From Sterolibacterium sp964437515 (GTDB taxonomy: Bacteria; Pseudomonadota; Gammaproteobacteria; Burkholderiales; Rhodocyclaceae): a stretch of DNA of 64,000 nucleotides. The DNA lies in contig CAYTHB010000003.1 in the NCBI GenBank assembly GCA_964437515.1, forward strand, positions 15,533-79,532. Direction: 5' to 3'. A model generated the notes under the pieces. It searched no databases. It was not told the origin of the DNA and worked only from the letters and a program-made list of their open reading frames with translations. Shown here piece by piece: positions 52,615-62,130 of this stretch (positions are counted from its first letter, which is position 1; each line of letters begins with the position of its first letter). Made by a program: the position numbers and the translations under genes.

Positions 52615-54852
52615 ATGAAATTTCGTTTTCCCATCGTCATCATCGACGAAGATTATCGTTCCGAAAATGCTTCCGGCCTTGGGATTCGTGCACTGGCGGA
52701 TGCGATTGCGACAGAGGGCATGGAAGTGCTGGGGGTGACCAGCTATGGTGATCTCACTTCCTTTGCGCAACAACAAAGCCGCGCTTCGGGATTCATTCTT
52801 TCCATCGATGATGAAGAGCTGGCGTATGACGAAGAGAAAACCATCACACGCTTGCGTGCCTTCGTTGAAGAGATTCGCTACAAGAATGCCGAAATCCCTA
52901 TTTTTCTGCATGGCGAGACGCGCACCAGTCGTCATATTCCCAATGACATTCTCCGAGAGCTGCATGGCTTCATCCACATGTATGAAGACACACCGGAATT
53001 CATTGCACGCCACGTTGTGCGCGAAGCTCGTGCGTATCTGGATTCCTTGCCGCCGCCTTTTTTCCGTGCATTGACGCATTACGCCGCCGATGGCTCCTAT
53101 TCCTGGCATTGCCCAGGACACTCCGGCGGGGTGGCGTTTTTGAAAAGCCCGGTTGGGCAGATGTTTCATCAGTTTTTTGGCGAAAACATGTTGCGCGCCG
53201 ATGTCTGTAATGCGGTTGAAGAACTCGGACAACTGCTGGATCACACCGGCCCTGTCGCAGCTTCTGAAAGAAATGCTGCTCGCATTTTCAACTGCGATCA
53301 TCTGTACTTCGTCACCAACGGGACATCGACATCCAACAAGATCGTCTGGCACTCCACGGTGGCACCCGGTGATATTGTTGTGGTCGACCGAAACTGTCAC
53401 AAGTCGGTGCTGCACTCCATTATCATGACGGGTGCCATTCCTGTTTTTCTGATGCCCACGCGCAACAATTACGGCATCATCGGGCCTATTCCAAAAGAAG
53501 AGTTTCGATGGGAAAACATTCAAAAGAAAATAGATGCGCACCCCTTTGCAACAGACAAGAGTATCAAGCCTCGTGTGCTCACGATCACCCAGAGCACTTA
53601 TGACGGCATTCTTTATAATGTCGAAGACATCAAGGAAATGCTCGACGGCAAGATAGACACCTTGCATTTCGATGAAGCATGGCTTCCTCATGCAGCATTC
53701 CATGATTTTTATGGCGACTATCACGCCATTGGTGCCGACCGACCGCGCTGCCGTGAGTCCATGGTCTTTTCCACGCAGTCGACGCACAAATTGCTGGCAG
53801 GGTTGTCGCAAGCCTCACAAATTCTGGTGCAGGATGCGCAGAACCATCAGCTTGATCGTGATGTGTTCAATGAGGCTTATCTCATGCACACCTCCACTAG
53901 CCCACAATACGCCATCATTGCATCTTGCGACGTCGCTGCGGCCATGATGGAAGAGCCCGGCGGGGCGGCACTGGTTGAGGAGTCCTTGACTGAAGCGCTG
54001 GATTTCCGTCGTGCCATGCGTAAGGTCGATGAAGAATGGGGGGCTGACTGGTGGTTCAAGGTCTGGGGGCCCAATGACCTTTCCGAAGAGGGGCTGGAAG
54101 AGAGGGAAGCTTGGATGCTCAAGGCTGGTGAGCGGTGGCACGGTTTTGGCCAGCTTGCAGAAGGCTTCAATCTGCTTGACCCGATCAAGGCAACGGTCAT
54201 TACACCCGGTCTGGATGTCGATGGAGATTTCTCGGATGACTTGGGCATTCCGGCGGCCATCGTGACTAAATATCTTGCCGAGCACGGTGTCATCGTAGAG
54301 AAATGCGGTCTTTACAGTTTCTTCATCATGTTCACCATTGGTATCACCAAGGGTCGCTGGAACACGCTGGTCACGGCACTGCAACAGTTCAAGGATGACT
54401 ACGACAAAAATCAGCCGCTCTGGAAGGTCTTGCCTGAGTTCATTGCAAAACACCCGCGTTACGAATCCATTGGGCTCAAGGATCTGAGTACGCAGATTCA
54501 TGAGGTTTATAAGGTCAATGATGTCGCCCGTCTGACGACTGAAATGTATTTGTCCAATATGGAACCGGCCATGCGTCCATCGGATGCCTTTGCCCGCATG
54601 GCGCATCGTGAGATTGATCGGGTGCCTATCGATGATCTTGTGGATCGCGTAACGAGTGTGCTGCTCACGCCTTACCCGCCGGGCATCCCTCTGTTGATTC
54701 CTGGTGAGCGATTCAATCGAACCATCGTCCGCTATCTGCAATTTGCGCGCGATTTCAACGAGCGTTTTCCGGGCTTTGAAACCGATATTCATGGTCTCGT
54801 CAAAGACGCATCTAATGGTAAGGTTTGCTATTACGTTGATTGCGTCAAATAA
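52615..54852 (+). CDS. Basic amino-acid decarboxylase (Arg/Lys/Orn, PLP fold type I)
   Basis: A 745-residue protein with an N-terminal response-regulator-like wing domain (FPIVIIDEDYRSENASGLGIR), a PLP domain (WHCPGHSGGVAFL, FVTNGTSTSNKIV, HFDEAWLPHAAFHDFY) with Schiff-base Lys392 in STQSTHKLLAGL, and a C-terminal domain (LLIPGERF). Size and order match the inducible arginine, lysine and ornithine decarboxylases. Which of the three it prefers cannot be told here. It stands alone without an antiporter gene. Confidence 0.92.
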   Translation: MKFRFPIVIIDEDYRSENASGLGIRALADAIATEGMEVLGVTSYGDLTSFAQQQSRASGFILSIDDEELAYDEEKTITRLRAFVEEIRYKNAEIPIFLHGETRTSRHIPNDILRELHGFIHMYEDTPEFIARHVVREARAYLDSLPPPFFRALTHYAADGSYSWHCPGHSGGVAFLKSPVGQMFHQFFGENMLRADVCNAVEELGQLLDHTGPVAASERNAARIFNCDHLYFVTNGTSTSNKIVWHSTVAPGDIVVVDRNCHKSVLHSIIMTGAIPVFLMPTRNNYGIIGPIPKEEFRWENIQKKIDAHPFATDKSIKPRVLTITQSTYDGILYNVEDIKEMLDGKIDTLHFDEAWLPHAAFHDFYGDYHAIGADRPRCRESMVFSTQSTHKLLAGLSQASQILVQDAQNHQLDRDVFNEAYLMHTSTSPQYAIIASCDVAAAMMEEPGGAALVEESLTEALDFRRAMRKVDEEWGADWWFKVWGPNDLSEEGLEEREAWMLKAGERWHGFGQLAEGFNLLDPIKATVITPGLDVDGDFSDDLGIPAAIVTKYLAEHGVIVEKCGLYSFFIMFTIGITKGRWNTLVTALQQFKDDYDKNQPLWKVLPEFIAKHPRYESIGLKDLSTQIHEVYKVNDVARLTTEMYLSNMEPAMRPSDAFARMAHREIDRVPIDDLVDRVTSVLLTPYPPGIPLLIPGERFNRTIVRYLQFARDFNERFPGFETDIHGLVKDASNGKVCYYVDCVK

Positions 54853-54905
54853 GCCGATACGCTCATTTTGAGTCTCTTCCGGAATTCCGGCGCTCGTTTC
54901 ATATC

Positions 54906-55982
54906 ATGACGGAATCTTCACTAGCCACGCGACTGATCGACTGGCAACGTCAGCATGGCCGTCATGGTTTGCCCTGGCAGAATACAGGCGATGTCTATCG
55001 CATCTGGTTATCAGAAATCATGTTGCAGCAAACCCAGGTTGCCAGCGTGATTCCGTATTACCAGCGTTTTCTTGAACGCTATCCCCGCTTGTCTGATCTG
55101 GCGGCTGCACCGGTTGAAGATGTCATGAGTCTGTGGAGCGGGCTGGGCTATTACGCACGGGCACGCAATCTGCATCGATGTGCTCAGATGATAGATCGGG
55201 AATTTTCAGGATGCTTTCCGCAGAATCCGGAAATCATCGCTACTTTGCCCGGCATAGGGCGATCCACAGCTAATGCCATCGCTGTTTTTGCTTTCGATGT
55301 GCGCGCACCTATTCTCGATGGCAACGTCAAGCGTGTGCTGTGTCGTGTCTTTGGAATTGATGAGTTTCCGGGTACTGCGTCTGTCGAGCAGAGACTTTGG
55401 CAACTTGCCACTGACTTGCTGCCAGAGTCTCAAGAAGAAGGCGATTGTGCCACCTATATTCAGGCGCAAATGGATTTGGGTGCAACGCTGTGTACCCGGA
55501 CAAAACCAGTTTGTTCGTGTTGCCCACTGGCGGATATCTGTATTGCAAACCGTGAAGGACGTACTCACGAACTGCCTCGCGCACGACCGCGCAAAGAGAT
55601 TCCTCAACGCACGATGCGAGTGTTGCTGTTGCATGATGGAGCGCAGGAACAACGCTGGTTGTTTGAACGTCGTCCACCCACAGGTATCTGGGGGGGCTTG
55701 CTGAGCTTGCCAGAAGCAGAAACACCAGAAATACTGAAGCAGCTAGAACGCAATCTGGGTCGCTTTAATAATCTGACTCCGTTGAGTTCTTTACGTCACA
55801 GCTTCACTCATTTTCAGCTCACCCTGCAGCCGCTCATGGGTGAGCTGTATTGTCCTTTGCAGGTGACAGAAAGCGATCGCTATTGCTGGCTGACGCGTGA
55901 TGAAGCATTGGCCGAAGGCTTGCCTGCACCGATTCGACGTATCGTTACTCATGCGTGGGCGCAAGAACCTCTGCAAATCTGA
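54906..55982 (+). CDS. mutY: A/G-specific adenine DNA glycosylase
   Basis: A 358-residue MutY. Catalytic Glu37 in WLSEIMLQQTQV and Asp138 in ILDGNVKRV fall at the E. coli numbers, the HhH motif is LPGIGRSTANAI, and the four-Cys iron-sulfur loop is CTRTKPVCSCCPLADIC. A C-terminal NUDIX-like domain (WLFERRPPTGIWGGLLSLPE, LRHSFTHFQL) reads 8-oxoG. ATG 54906 fits the family start. Confidence 0.95.
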   Translation: MTESSLATRLIDWQRQHGRHGLPWQNTGDVYRIWLSEIMLQQTQVASVIPYYQRFLERYPRLSDLAAAPVEDVMSLWSGLGYYARARNLHRCAQMIDREFSGCFPQNPEIIATLPGIGRSTANAIAVFAFDVRAPILDGNVKRVLCRVFGIDEFPGTASVEQRLWQLATDLLPESQEEGDCATYIQAQMDLGATLCTRTKPVCSCCPLADICIANREGRTHELPRARPRKEIPQRTMRVLLLHDGAQEQRWLFERRPPTGIWGGLLSLPEAETPEILKQLERNLGRFNNLTPLSSLRHSFTHFQLTLQPLMGELYCPLQVTESDRYCWLTRDEALAEGLPAPIRRIVTHAWAQEPLQI

Positions 55983-56051
55983 TAGGCTAACCGGTTTTGA
56001 TCAGATCAAACTGGATCGAATCGAATCATTGTGGATACTGGATACGCTGAA

Positions 56052-56690
56052 ATGAAATACAAAATCATTCCTGTGACCCCCTTTCAACAAAACTGCACGC
56101 TGTTGTGGTGTGAAGAAACGCAGGAGGCCGCAGTCGTTGATCCGGGAGGCGATATCGACCGCATCCTCGCGACTGCACAACAGCAAGGCATCAAACTGAC
56201 AAAAATACTGCTGACCCACGGTCATGTCGATCATGCAGGGGGGGCGGCGGAACTGGCGACACGCTTGCATCTGCCGATCGAAGGTCCTCACATGGGTGAC
56301 CAGATGTGGCTCGATCAACTATCTCAGCAAGGACGCATGTTTGGTCTGGCTGCGGGAGGAACGTTCACGCCCGATCGTTGGCTTGATGATGGCGATACCG
56401 TGAGCTTTGGCAATGTCAGCATGAATGTGTTGCACTGTCCCGGTCACACGCCGGGGCATGTCGTGTTTCATCACGCAGATTCACATCTGGCGCTGGTGGG
56501 GGATGTCCTGTTTCAGGGATCGATTGGGCGCACCGATTTTCCCGGCGGCGACATGGCAACCCTGGTCAATGCCATTCGCAAAAAACTGTGGCCACTGGGT
56601 AATGAGGTCAAATTCATCCCCGGCCACGGCCCGATGTCCACCTTCGGCGAAGAGCGTCGTTACAATCCTTTCGTGGGCGATCAGGCTTGA
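56052..56690 (+). CDS. MBL-fold hydrolase (glyoxalase II-like, YcbL type)
   Basis: A 212-residue metallo-beta-lactamase protein. THGHVDHAGG is the HxHxDH site, with His in CPGHTPGHV, Asp in LVGDVLFQGSIGR and the last His in FIPGHGPMSTFGEER. Short glyoxalase II-like proteins of this type may hydrolyse S-D-lactoylglutathione, which would fit the glutathione genes at 10-12.6 kb, but the substrate is unproven. Confidence 0.9.
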   Translation: MKYKIIPVTPFQQNCTLLWCEETQEAAVVDPGGDIDRILATAQQQGIKLTKILLTHGHVDHAGGAAELATRLHLPIEGPHMGDQMWLDQLSQQGRMFGLAAGGTFTPDRWLDDGDTVSFGNVSMNVLHCPGHTPGHVVFHHADSHLALVGDVLFQGSIGRTDFPGGDMATLVNAIRKKLWPLGNEVKFIPGHGPMSTFGEERRYNPFVGDQA

Positions 56691-56728
56691 GCGTTGAGGT
56701 TTGAGTCCATCCGGCAATGACAGCGAAT

Positions 56729-56759
56729 CGTTTCATTGTTTCAGTGTTTCATTGTTTCA
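56729..56759 (+). repeat. Short tandem repeat of GTTTCATT/GTTTCAGT
   Basis: GTTTCATT, GTTTCAGT, GTTTCATT and GTTTCAT follow head to tail in the 134-bp gap before the TPR gene. It may be a slippage-prone tract or a set of protein-binding half-sites. Confidence 0.75.
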
Positions 56760-56824
56760 TCCCTGATATTTCACGCTAAACTGGATGCTGGATTTGATGT
56801 TGAATCTTTCTGACAAAGTGTCTG

Positions 56825-58906
56825 ATGAAAACCGGAAAGTCGTATCGCATGAGCCTTCCCTTGTTTCACGGTAACGATACATACGATGAACGCTTGCGTT
56901 TGCATGCGTTACTGCTACGACCGTTGAAACGGCTTGGACCGGGCATCATGGTGTCATTGATGAGTGCTTTGGGATGGGCTTACCCAATGAGTACTCTCGC
57001 GGAAGAAACAGCACAGGAAAACCGCCCCCCCTTGGTCTTACCCTCAGTCCCTGCGGGAAAATTGGGTAGCACAGCAAGTCAGCAGAATAATGTGTCGCGT
57101 GTCGCATTGACCCCACGCATACTGTATGGTGTCTTGCTGGCTGAAATTGCGGCGCGGCGGGGTAATTTACTGCTGGCAACCACGCTGTACGATGAGCTTG
57201 CCAAAGCTACGCGTGATCCTCGCATTGCCAAGCGGGCAACGGAATTTGGCTTGTACACACGGCAGACTACTGTTGCGCTCGGAGCCGCTCGTATTTGGGT
57301 GGATGCAGCACCTGAATCCGTGGATGCTCGTTTGAATCTGGCCAATCTGCTGCTCGAATCAAAACATCCTGACGATGCCATGAAGCAATTGGTGCAAGTG
57401 CTGGTGGATCGCCATGAGAAACCCGACACAGATGATGCAGACGACGACAAGCCCGAGGCTGCCGCGAAAGCCGATGCCCCGTCCGAAGCCAAAATCCAGA
57501 CATCACCATCGATAGCAGCGACTTCGCTCTCTGATCGGATGACACAGGTTTATCTTTTGTTGTCGCGCCAAAATGACAAGCTCACCGGCGCGCGCTTGTT
57601 TGAGCAACTCACCATCCCTTTCGAGAATGTAGGTAAAGCCCAATATTTGCGCGCCATGTTCTGGGGGTTGGCCAAGGATGAAGCTCGCGCATTGGCCGCT
57701 GTTGATCGTGCGCGGACCTTGAAACCCGATTGGGCGGAACCGGTATTGCTCAAATCGCGATTGCAGCAAGGCATCAGCAGCACCGATGCCGAACAGACAC
57801 TCAAGGATTTCCTGACGAAGCATCCAGACGCTGGCGAAGTGCGTCTGGCGTATGCACGTTCCTTGATCGGGGGCAAGCACTATGAAGCTGCGCGTCGTGA
57901 ATACGACCAATTGCTCAAGGCCAGCCCGGACGATGGCGAGATTCTCTACGCATCAGCACTGCTTGCCATGCAAATGGATGATTTTGCGGCGGCTGAGCAG
58001 CATATGAAGCGTTTGCTGGTCTTGGGCATAGGCAACCCCGATTTGTTGCGCTTTTATCTGGGGCGCATGGCAGAAAGTACCAAACAGCCCGATCAGGCGA
58101 TTGCCTGGTACATTCAGGTCATGCCCGGTGAGCAATATCTCCCCGCATTAAGCCGTGCAGCGACGCTGCTGTATAAGGGTGGACATCTGGATGATGGGCG
58201 CGCACTGCTACAGAAGGCGGCTGAAGCGCATCCGCAAGAACAGATCGTGTTGCTGATTGCAGAATCGCAACTGCTGGTCGACGCAGGACGTGTCACAGAG
58301 GCTTACGATCTTTTGAACCAGCAGCTTGTCCATCAACCTGATCAACCCGAACTGCTCTATGAGTCTGCATTGTTGGCAGAAAAGCTCAGACGACTGGATG
58401 TCATGGAGCGTAATCTACGCAAGCTGATACGCATCAAGCCGGATGATGCCCATGCTTACAATGCTTTGGGTTATTCGTTGCTGGAACATACCCAACGCCT
58501 CGATGAGGCAGATCAGTACATAGAAAAAGGCTTGGCACTATCGCCTGAAGATGCTTTCATCATCGACAGCAAGGGGTGGTTGCTCTATAAGCGGGGCGAT
58601 CGTGTGGCTGCACTCAGTACCTTGCAAAAGGCGTATGACCTTCGTCCTGATCCCGAAATTGCAGCGCATCTGGGTGAGGTGTTGTGGGCAAGCGGAAAAC
58701 AGGATGAGGCCTCGCAAATATGGAATGCGGCTCTTAAAGCGACTCCGGGGAACGTGTTGCTCAAGGAGACCATCAGGAAACTCAAGGGGGCGATGCCGGT
58801 GACTGACAAGCCGGGGGCAGGAAGCGTGTCTTCCACCTCTTCAATCCCCTCCATACCCAACGCATTGCCTGAATCCTCCTCCTCTGGTCAGGCAGTTCAA
58901 AAATAA
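56825..58906 (+). CDS. Tetratricopeptide-repeat protein upstream of lolB
   Basis: A 693-residue protein with a hydrophobic segment near residues 38-60 that may be a late signal or anchor, then many TPR-like helical pairs, clearest at AYNALGYSLLEHTQRLDEADQYIEKGLALSPEDAFIID-type repeats in the last third (several units). A charged low-complexity stretch (~residues 200-225, rich in Asp and Lys) breaks the array. It ends in a Ser-rich tail. A TPR protein at this place before lolB and ispE is typical of betaproteobacteria; its function is unknown. Confidence 0.85.
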   Translation: MKTGKSYRMSLPLFHGNDTYDERLRLHALLLRPLKRLGPGIMVSLMSALGWAYPMSTLAEETAQENRPPLVLPSVPAGKLGSTASQQNNVSRVALTPRILYGVLLAEIAARRGNLLLATTLYDELAKATRDPRIAKRATEFGLYTRQTTVALGAARIWVDAAPESVDARLNLANLLLESKHPDDAMKQLVQVLVDRHEKPDTDDADDDKPEAAAKADAPSEAKIQTSPSIAATSLSDRMTQVYLLLSRQNDKLTGARLFEQLTIPFENVGKAQYLRAMFWGLAKDEARALAAVDRARTLKPDWAEPVLLKSRLQQGISSTDAEQTLKDFLTKHPDAGEVRLAYARSLIGGKHYEAARREYDQLLKASPDDGEILYASALLAMQMDDFAAAEQHMKRLLVLGIGNPDLLRFYLGRMAESTKQPDQAIAWYIQVMPGEQYLPALSRAATLLYKGGHLDDGRALLQKAAEAHPQEQIVLLIAESQLLVDAGRVTEAYDLLNQQLVHQPDQPELLYESALLAEKLRRLDVMERNLRKLIRIKPDDAHAYNALGYSLLEHTQRLDEADQYIEKGLALSPEDAFIIDSKGWLLYKRGDRVAALSTLQKAYDLRPDPEIAAHLGEVLWASGKQDEASQIWNAALKATPGNVLLKETIRKLKGAMPVTDKPGAGSVSSTSSIPSIPNALPESSSSGQAVQK

Positions 58907-58908
58907 TC

Positions 58909-59535
58909 ATGCCGCGATGCATGTCGGCATGGCTGTTGATTACGGCACTCATGGGGGGAGCGAGCTTGTTGTCTGGATGCGCCAGCTTGCGTACGGCAAG
59001 TGTCGAAGCGTCATCGGCATCATCGCCACTACTTTTATCACGCCCCATTCGCGCCACCATTACCACATTTGATATCGAAGGTCGTATTTCCGTGCGACAG
59101 GGCGATAAGCACCATACTGCCCATCTCGATTGGCATCATGAGCCGACTCAGGATCGACTGCTGCTTACCACACCGCTGGGTCAGGGTATGGCCGAGTTGA
59201 CCCGCGATCATCGTGGCGCACATTTGCAGCTCTCCGATCGACGCATCTTTGAAGCCGTCGATATGGAAACACTGGCGCAGCGTTTGTTCGACATCGATCT
59301 TCCCCTTTCACTGATGCCACGCTGGATTGTGGGTCAGGTCGCACCTGCGATAGAGCCCAATCAGGATGACACGCTGGGTCGCCCTCAATGGCGACAGATC
59401 GATGGCTGGCGCTTGACTTATATGGACTACGAAAGCCCCGCTGCTCATGCGCTGCCTGTTTTGATGGAAATGCAGCAGCTAGCCGACGATATCGATGTGC
59501 GTCTCAAAATCGACCGCTGGCAGTTATCACCATGA
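58909..59535 (+). CDS. lolB: Outer-membrane lipoprotein LolB
   Basis: A 208-residue lipoprotein. The signal ends in the lipobox LLSGC (Cys24). FDIEGRISVRQGDKHHTAHLDW, DRLLLTTPLGQGMAELT and GWRLTYMDYE match LolB, which receives lipoproteins from LolA and inserts them into the outer membrane. It starts two bases after the TPR gene and overlaps ispE by ATGA. Confidence 0.92.
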   Translation: MPRCMSAWLLITALMGGASLLSGCASLRTASVEASSASSPLLLSRPIRATITTFDIEGRISVRQGDKHHTAHLDWHHEPTQDRLLLTTPLGQGMAELTRDHRGAHLQLSDRRIFEAVDMETLAQRLFDIDLPLSLMPRWIVGQVAPAIEPNQDDTLGRPQWRQIDGWRLTYMDYESPAAHALPVLMEMQQLADDIDVRLKIDRWQLSP

Positions 59536-60395
59536 CCCCTTCCCATCTTTCGCGTCAATGGCATGATGCCTGGCCTGCCCCTGCCAAACTCAATTTGTTT
59601 TTGCATGTCGTGGGCCGTCGTGCCGATGGTTTGCATTTGCTGCAAACCGTTTTTCGATTCATTGATTATGGTGACAGCCTGCGTTTTGTTCCACGCAATG
59701 ATGGACGCATCGTATTGGCAACACCCTTGCCCAATGTTCCTCCCGCGGACGATCTCACGGTACGCGCAGCGCGTGCCTTACAGCAGGCGACAGGCATCAC
59801 GCAAGGTGTGGAGATTCATCTCGACAAGCGTTTGCCGATGGGGGGCGGGCTGGGGGGCGGCAGTTCGGATGCCGCCACGGTGCTTTTGGCACTGAACCAT
59901 TTATGGCACGCACAGCTCACTTCCGACGCGCTGCAAAAGTTAGGGCTGGGTTTGGGGGCGGATGTGCCCGTCTTCATCCACGGCCATGCGACTTTTGCTG
60001 AAGGCGTGGGTGAATGTTTCACCGATGTGAGACTGTCTCCCGCATGGTATCTGGTGCTCGTTCCTCCCGTGGCGGTGCCGACGGCGCAAATTTTCAAATC
60101 TCCCGATTTGTGCCGCGATACACCACGCATCGCTGCGCACGACTGGCAGCAGGGCATGGGACATAACGATCTCGAAGCCGTCGCCTGCGCGCTTTATCCT
60201 GTCGTAGCCGAATATCTCGCCTGGCTGCGCCCTTTTGCGCCCGCACGCATGAGTGGTTCAGGTGCTTGTGTATTTGCCGAATTCACGGGCGCACAGGCTG
60301 AGCAGGCGGCGCGACACACCTACGCGCAGTTACCGGTACACATGCAAGGCTTTGTGGCACGCGGTCTTGACCGCAATCCGGCTTTGCCGGAATAG
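59532..60395 (+). CDS. ispE: 4-diphosphocytidyl-2-C-methyl-D-erythritol kinase
   Basis: A 287-residue GHMP kinase of the MEP isoprenoid pathway. WPAPAKLNLFLHVVGRRADGLH, the ATP loop LPMGGGLGGGSSDAA, LGADVPVFIHG and MSGSGACVFAEF are all present. It overlaps lolB. Together with ispB it supplies the isoprenoid side of ubiquinone. Confidence 0.96.
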   Translation: MTPSHLSRQWHDAWPAPAKLNLFLHVVGRRADGLHLLQTVFRFIDYGDSLRFVPRNDGRIVLATPLPNVPPADDLTVRAARALQQATGITQGVEIHLDKRLPMGGGLGGGSSDAATVLLALNHLWHAQLTSDALQKLGLGLGADVPVFIHGHATFAEGVGECFTDVRLSPAWYLVLVPPVAVPTAQIFKSPDLCRDTPRIAAHDWQQGMGHNDLEAVACALYPVVAEYLAWLRPFAPARMSGSGACVFAEFTGAQAEQAARHTYAQLPVHMQGFVARGLDRNPALPE

Positions 60396-60428
60396 AGACA
60401 ATCGACAAGCGGCAAGAGAGGTTGTGTC

Positions 60429-60911
60429 ATGGAAATTCTCTGGTTCGTGCTGGCGGGGCTGGCCATCGTGGTGGGATTCGTCGGTATTTTCATCCCGCTG
60501 CTACCCGGCCCCCCGCTGATTTTTGCCGGACTCTGGCTGATTGCCTGGGTCGATCAGTTTCTTCATGTGGGTATGGGCACACTGAGTTTGCTGGCAGGAT
60601 TGGCAGCGTTGGCCTGGCTCATCGACAACATTGCGGCCTTGCTGGGTGTGAAGCGTGCAGGTGCCAGCATGTTGTCCATGCTCGGTGCTGTGATCGGCAG
60701 CGTACTCGGGTTATTTGGTGGATTGCTGGGTATCCTGCTCGGCCCCATCGTGGGTGCGATGATCGGCGAATGGCTGGCCGTGCGTGATCACACCCAGACA
60801 GCGCGTGTCGGCATTGCCGCCGGGCTGTCTTTTGTTGTAGCGGTTGCACTCAAACTGGGACTGGCCTGCGCCATGCTGGGTGCGTTTGCGTTGCGCTGGT
60901 GGTTCAGTTAA
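60429..60911 (+). CDS. DUF456 family small membrane protein
   Basis: A 160-residue protein with about four to five membrane segments and Gly-rich helices (VGFVGIFIPLLPGPPLIFAGL, GSVLGLFGGLLGILLGPIVG). The DUF456 pattern is clear; the function is unknown. GAGAGGTTGTGTC precedes its ATG. Its stop codon lies inside the 5' end of the dispersed repeat. Confidence 0.88.
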   Translation: MEILWFVLAGLAIVVGFVGIFIPLLPGPPLIFAGLWLIAWVDQFLHVGMGTLSLLAGLAALAWLIDNIAALLGVKRAGASMLSMLGAVIGSVLGLFGGLLGILLGPIVGAMIGEWLAVRDHTQTARVGIAAGLSFVVAVALKLGLACAMLGAFALRWWFS

Positions 60912-61063
60912 CGATCATGGTAGCCATCTCCACCCACAGAGGATGAAATAATCGTTACCCGATACGCCCACCCCACCCATCCGCCCCTCAAGGGGCGGCT
61001 ACTGATTGGTTCGCTACGCTCAAAGCTTCAACCCGACTCTGATTTTTGTATTTCACGCTAACG
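60907..61063 (+). repeat. Dispersed ~157-bp intergenic repeat, copy A
   Basis: Starts GTTAACG and continues CATGGTAGCC, CACCCCACCCATCCG, a hairpin (CCGCCCC-TCAA-GGGGCGG, 60981-60998), TCGCTACGCTC, AGCTTCAACC. Nearly the same sequence recurs in the same orientation at 63773-63928. It encodes no protein. Confidence 0.85.
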
Positions 61064-61084
61064 CAACGCATCTGTTTGCACACA

Positions 61085-61987
61085 TCAAACAAACTTCGAA
61101 ATAACCTGATCGGCATATTTTCGAATGGCATCCTGTTTCATCTGCAAGGTGGGTTGCTGCTGCATGATCTTGCCTACACCTTCTTCAGCCGCCATGCCGG
61201 GAATTGCCCAGGGTGTGACTTGCAGGTCGGTGATGCCTAAGTCTTCCAGACGTTTGATGTCATCGATCGTGGTCGCATCGGGGCAATGCAGCATGATGTC
61301 GAATGCTTCGTTTTCGCGGCCATATTCACGACGATAGCGATTCAGTTCATCCACAATCCCCGGGATTTCTGCCTTGTTATGGATGACACTCAACCAGCCG
61401 TCGCCCAGCCGCGCGGCGCGCTGCATGGCGGGAGCCGTCGCGCCACCGACATAAATCGGGATTTTTTTCTGGGGTGTCGGTGCCATGATGACACGATCAA
61501 AGTCGATGTGCTTGCCATGAAATTCCTGAAAGCCGCCTTGCATCAATAAGCGAATCGCCTGAATTGCCTCGTCTTGCCGCTTGCCTCGTGTTTTCATGTC
61601 GATATTGAGCCAGCGGAATTCTTCCGGCATCCACGCCAGCCCCACGCCTAGCGCAACCCGTCCGCCAGATACTTCGGCTACGGAACACAGGCTTTTCGCT
61701 TCGAGCAGCGGCTGACGAATCGCCAGACGTAATACCGAAGGAATGAAGCGAATACGTTTTGTCACCACAGCCATTGCGGTCATCGCGACCCAGGGATCGA
61801 GCACAGGCATATCCAGTGGCCAAAAGCGCGAACCATCCGGTGTGTAGGGATACGGAACAGAAACTTTTTCTGGAAAGAAGGGGGCATCCGCTACCTGGAT
61901 GCTGTCCCAGCCATGCTCGTCGGCGGTACGTGCAATGGCTTGATGTTCGCAGGGATCAACCATGAATAAATGAAAACCGAATCGCAT
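61085..61987 (-). CDS. LLM-class flavin-dependent oxidoreductase (F420-type family)
   Basis: A 300-residue luciferase-like monooxygenase-fold protein. DEHGWDSIQVADAPFFP, GGRVALGVGLAWMPEEF, IPIYVGGATAPAMQRAARLGDGW and LHCPDATTIDD follow the TIGR03619-like group. Such enzymes use F420 or FMN; no F420 genes are in view, so FMN is more likely. It has its own transcript, since a terminator (62079-62113) separates it from the thiolase gene. Confidence 0.87.
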   Translation of the reverse strand: MRFGFHLFMVDPCEHQAIARTADEHGWDSIQVADAPFFPEKVSVPYPYTPDGSRFWPLDMPVLDPWVAMTAMAVVTKRIRFIPSVLRLAIRQPLLEAKSLCSVAEVSGGRVALGVGLAWMPEEFRWLNIDMKTRGKRQDEAIQAIRLLMQGGFQEFHGKHIDFDRVIMAPTPQKKIPIYVGGATAPAMQRAARLGDGWLSVIHNKAEIPGIVDELNRYRREYGRENEAFDIMLHCPDATTIDDIKRLEDLGITDLQVTPWAIPGMAAEEGVGKIMQQQPTLQMKQDAIRKYADQVISKFV

Positions 61988-62078
61988 GAGAGGGCTCCTT
62001 GATTTTTATGGGTCGTAGGTTGTAGATCGTAGATCGTACCGGTGCAGATGATATTCCTATTCCATTTGCAAGCAGGCA

Positions 62079-62113
62079 AAAAAAATGCCCCGGCCATCGC
62101 CGAGGCATTTTTG
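62079..62113 (-). terminator. Terminator between thiolase and LLM genes
   Basis: AAAAATGCC and GGCATTTTT pair around an inner GGCxxxxGCC, with A and T runs on the two sides. It lies 18 bp after the thiolase stop. Confidence 0.75.
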
Positions 62114-62130
62114 ATGAACTTCACACGATA

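Noticed and set aside
52531..53811. 426-codon open frame on the minus strand
   Set aside because: Antisense to the amino-acid decarboxylase gene, whose PLP motifs are clear.
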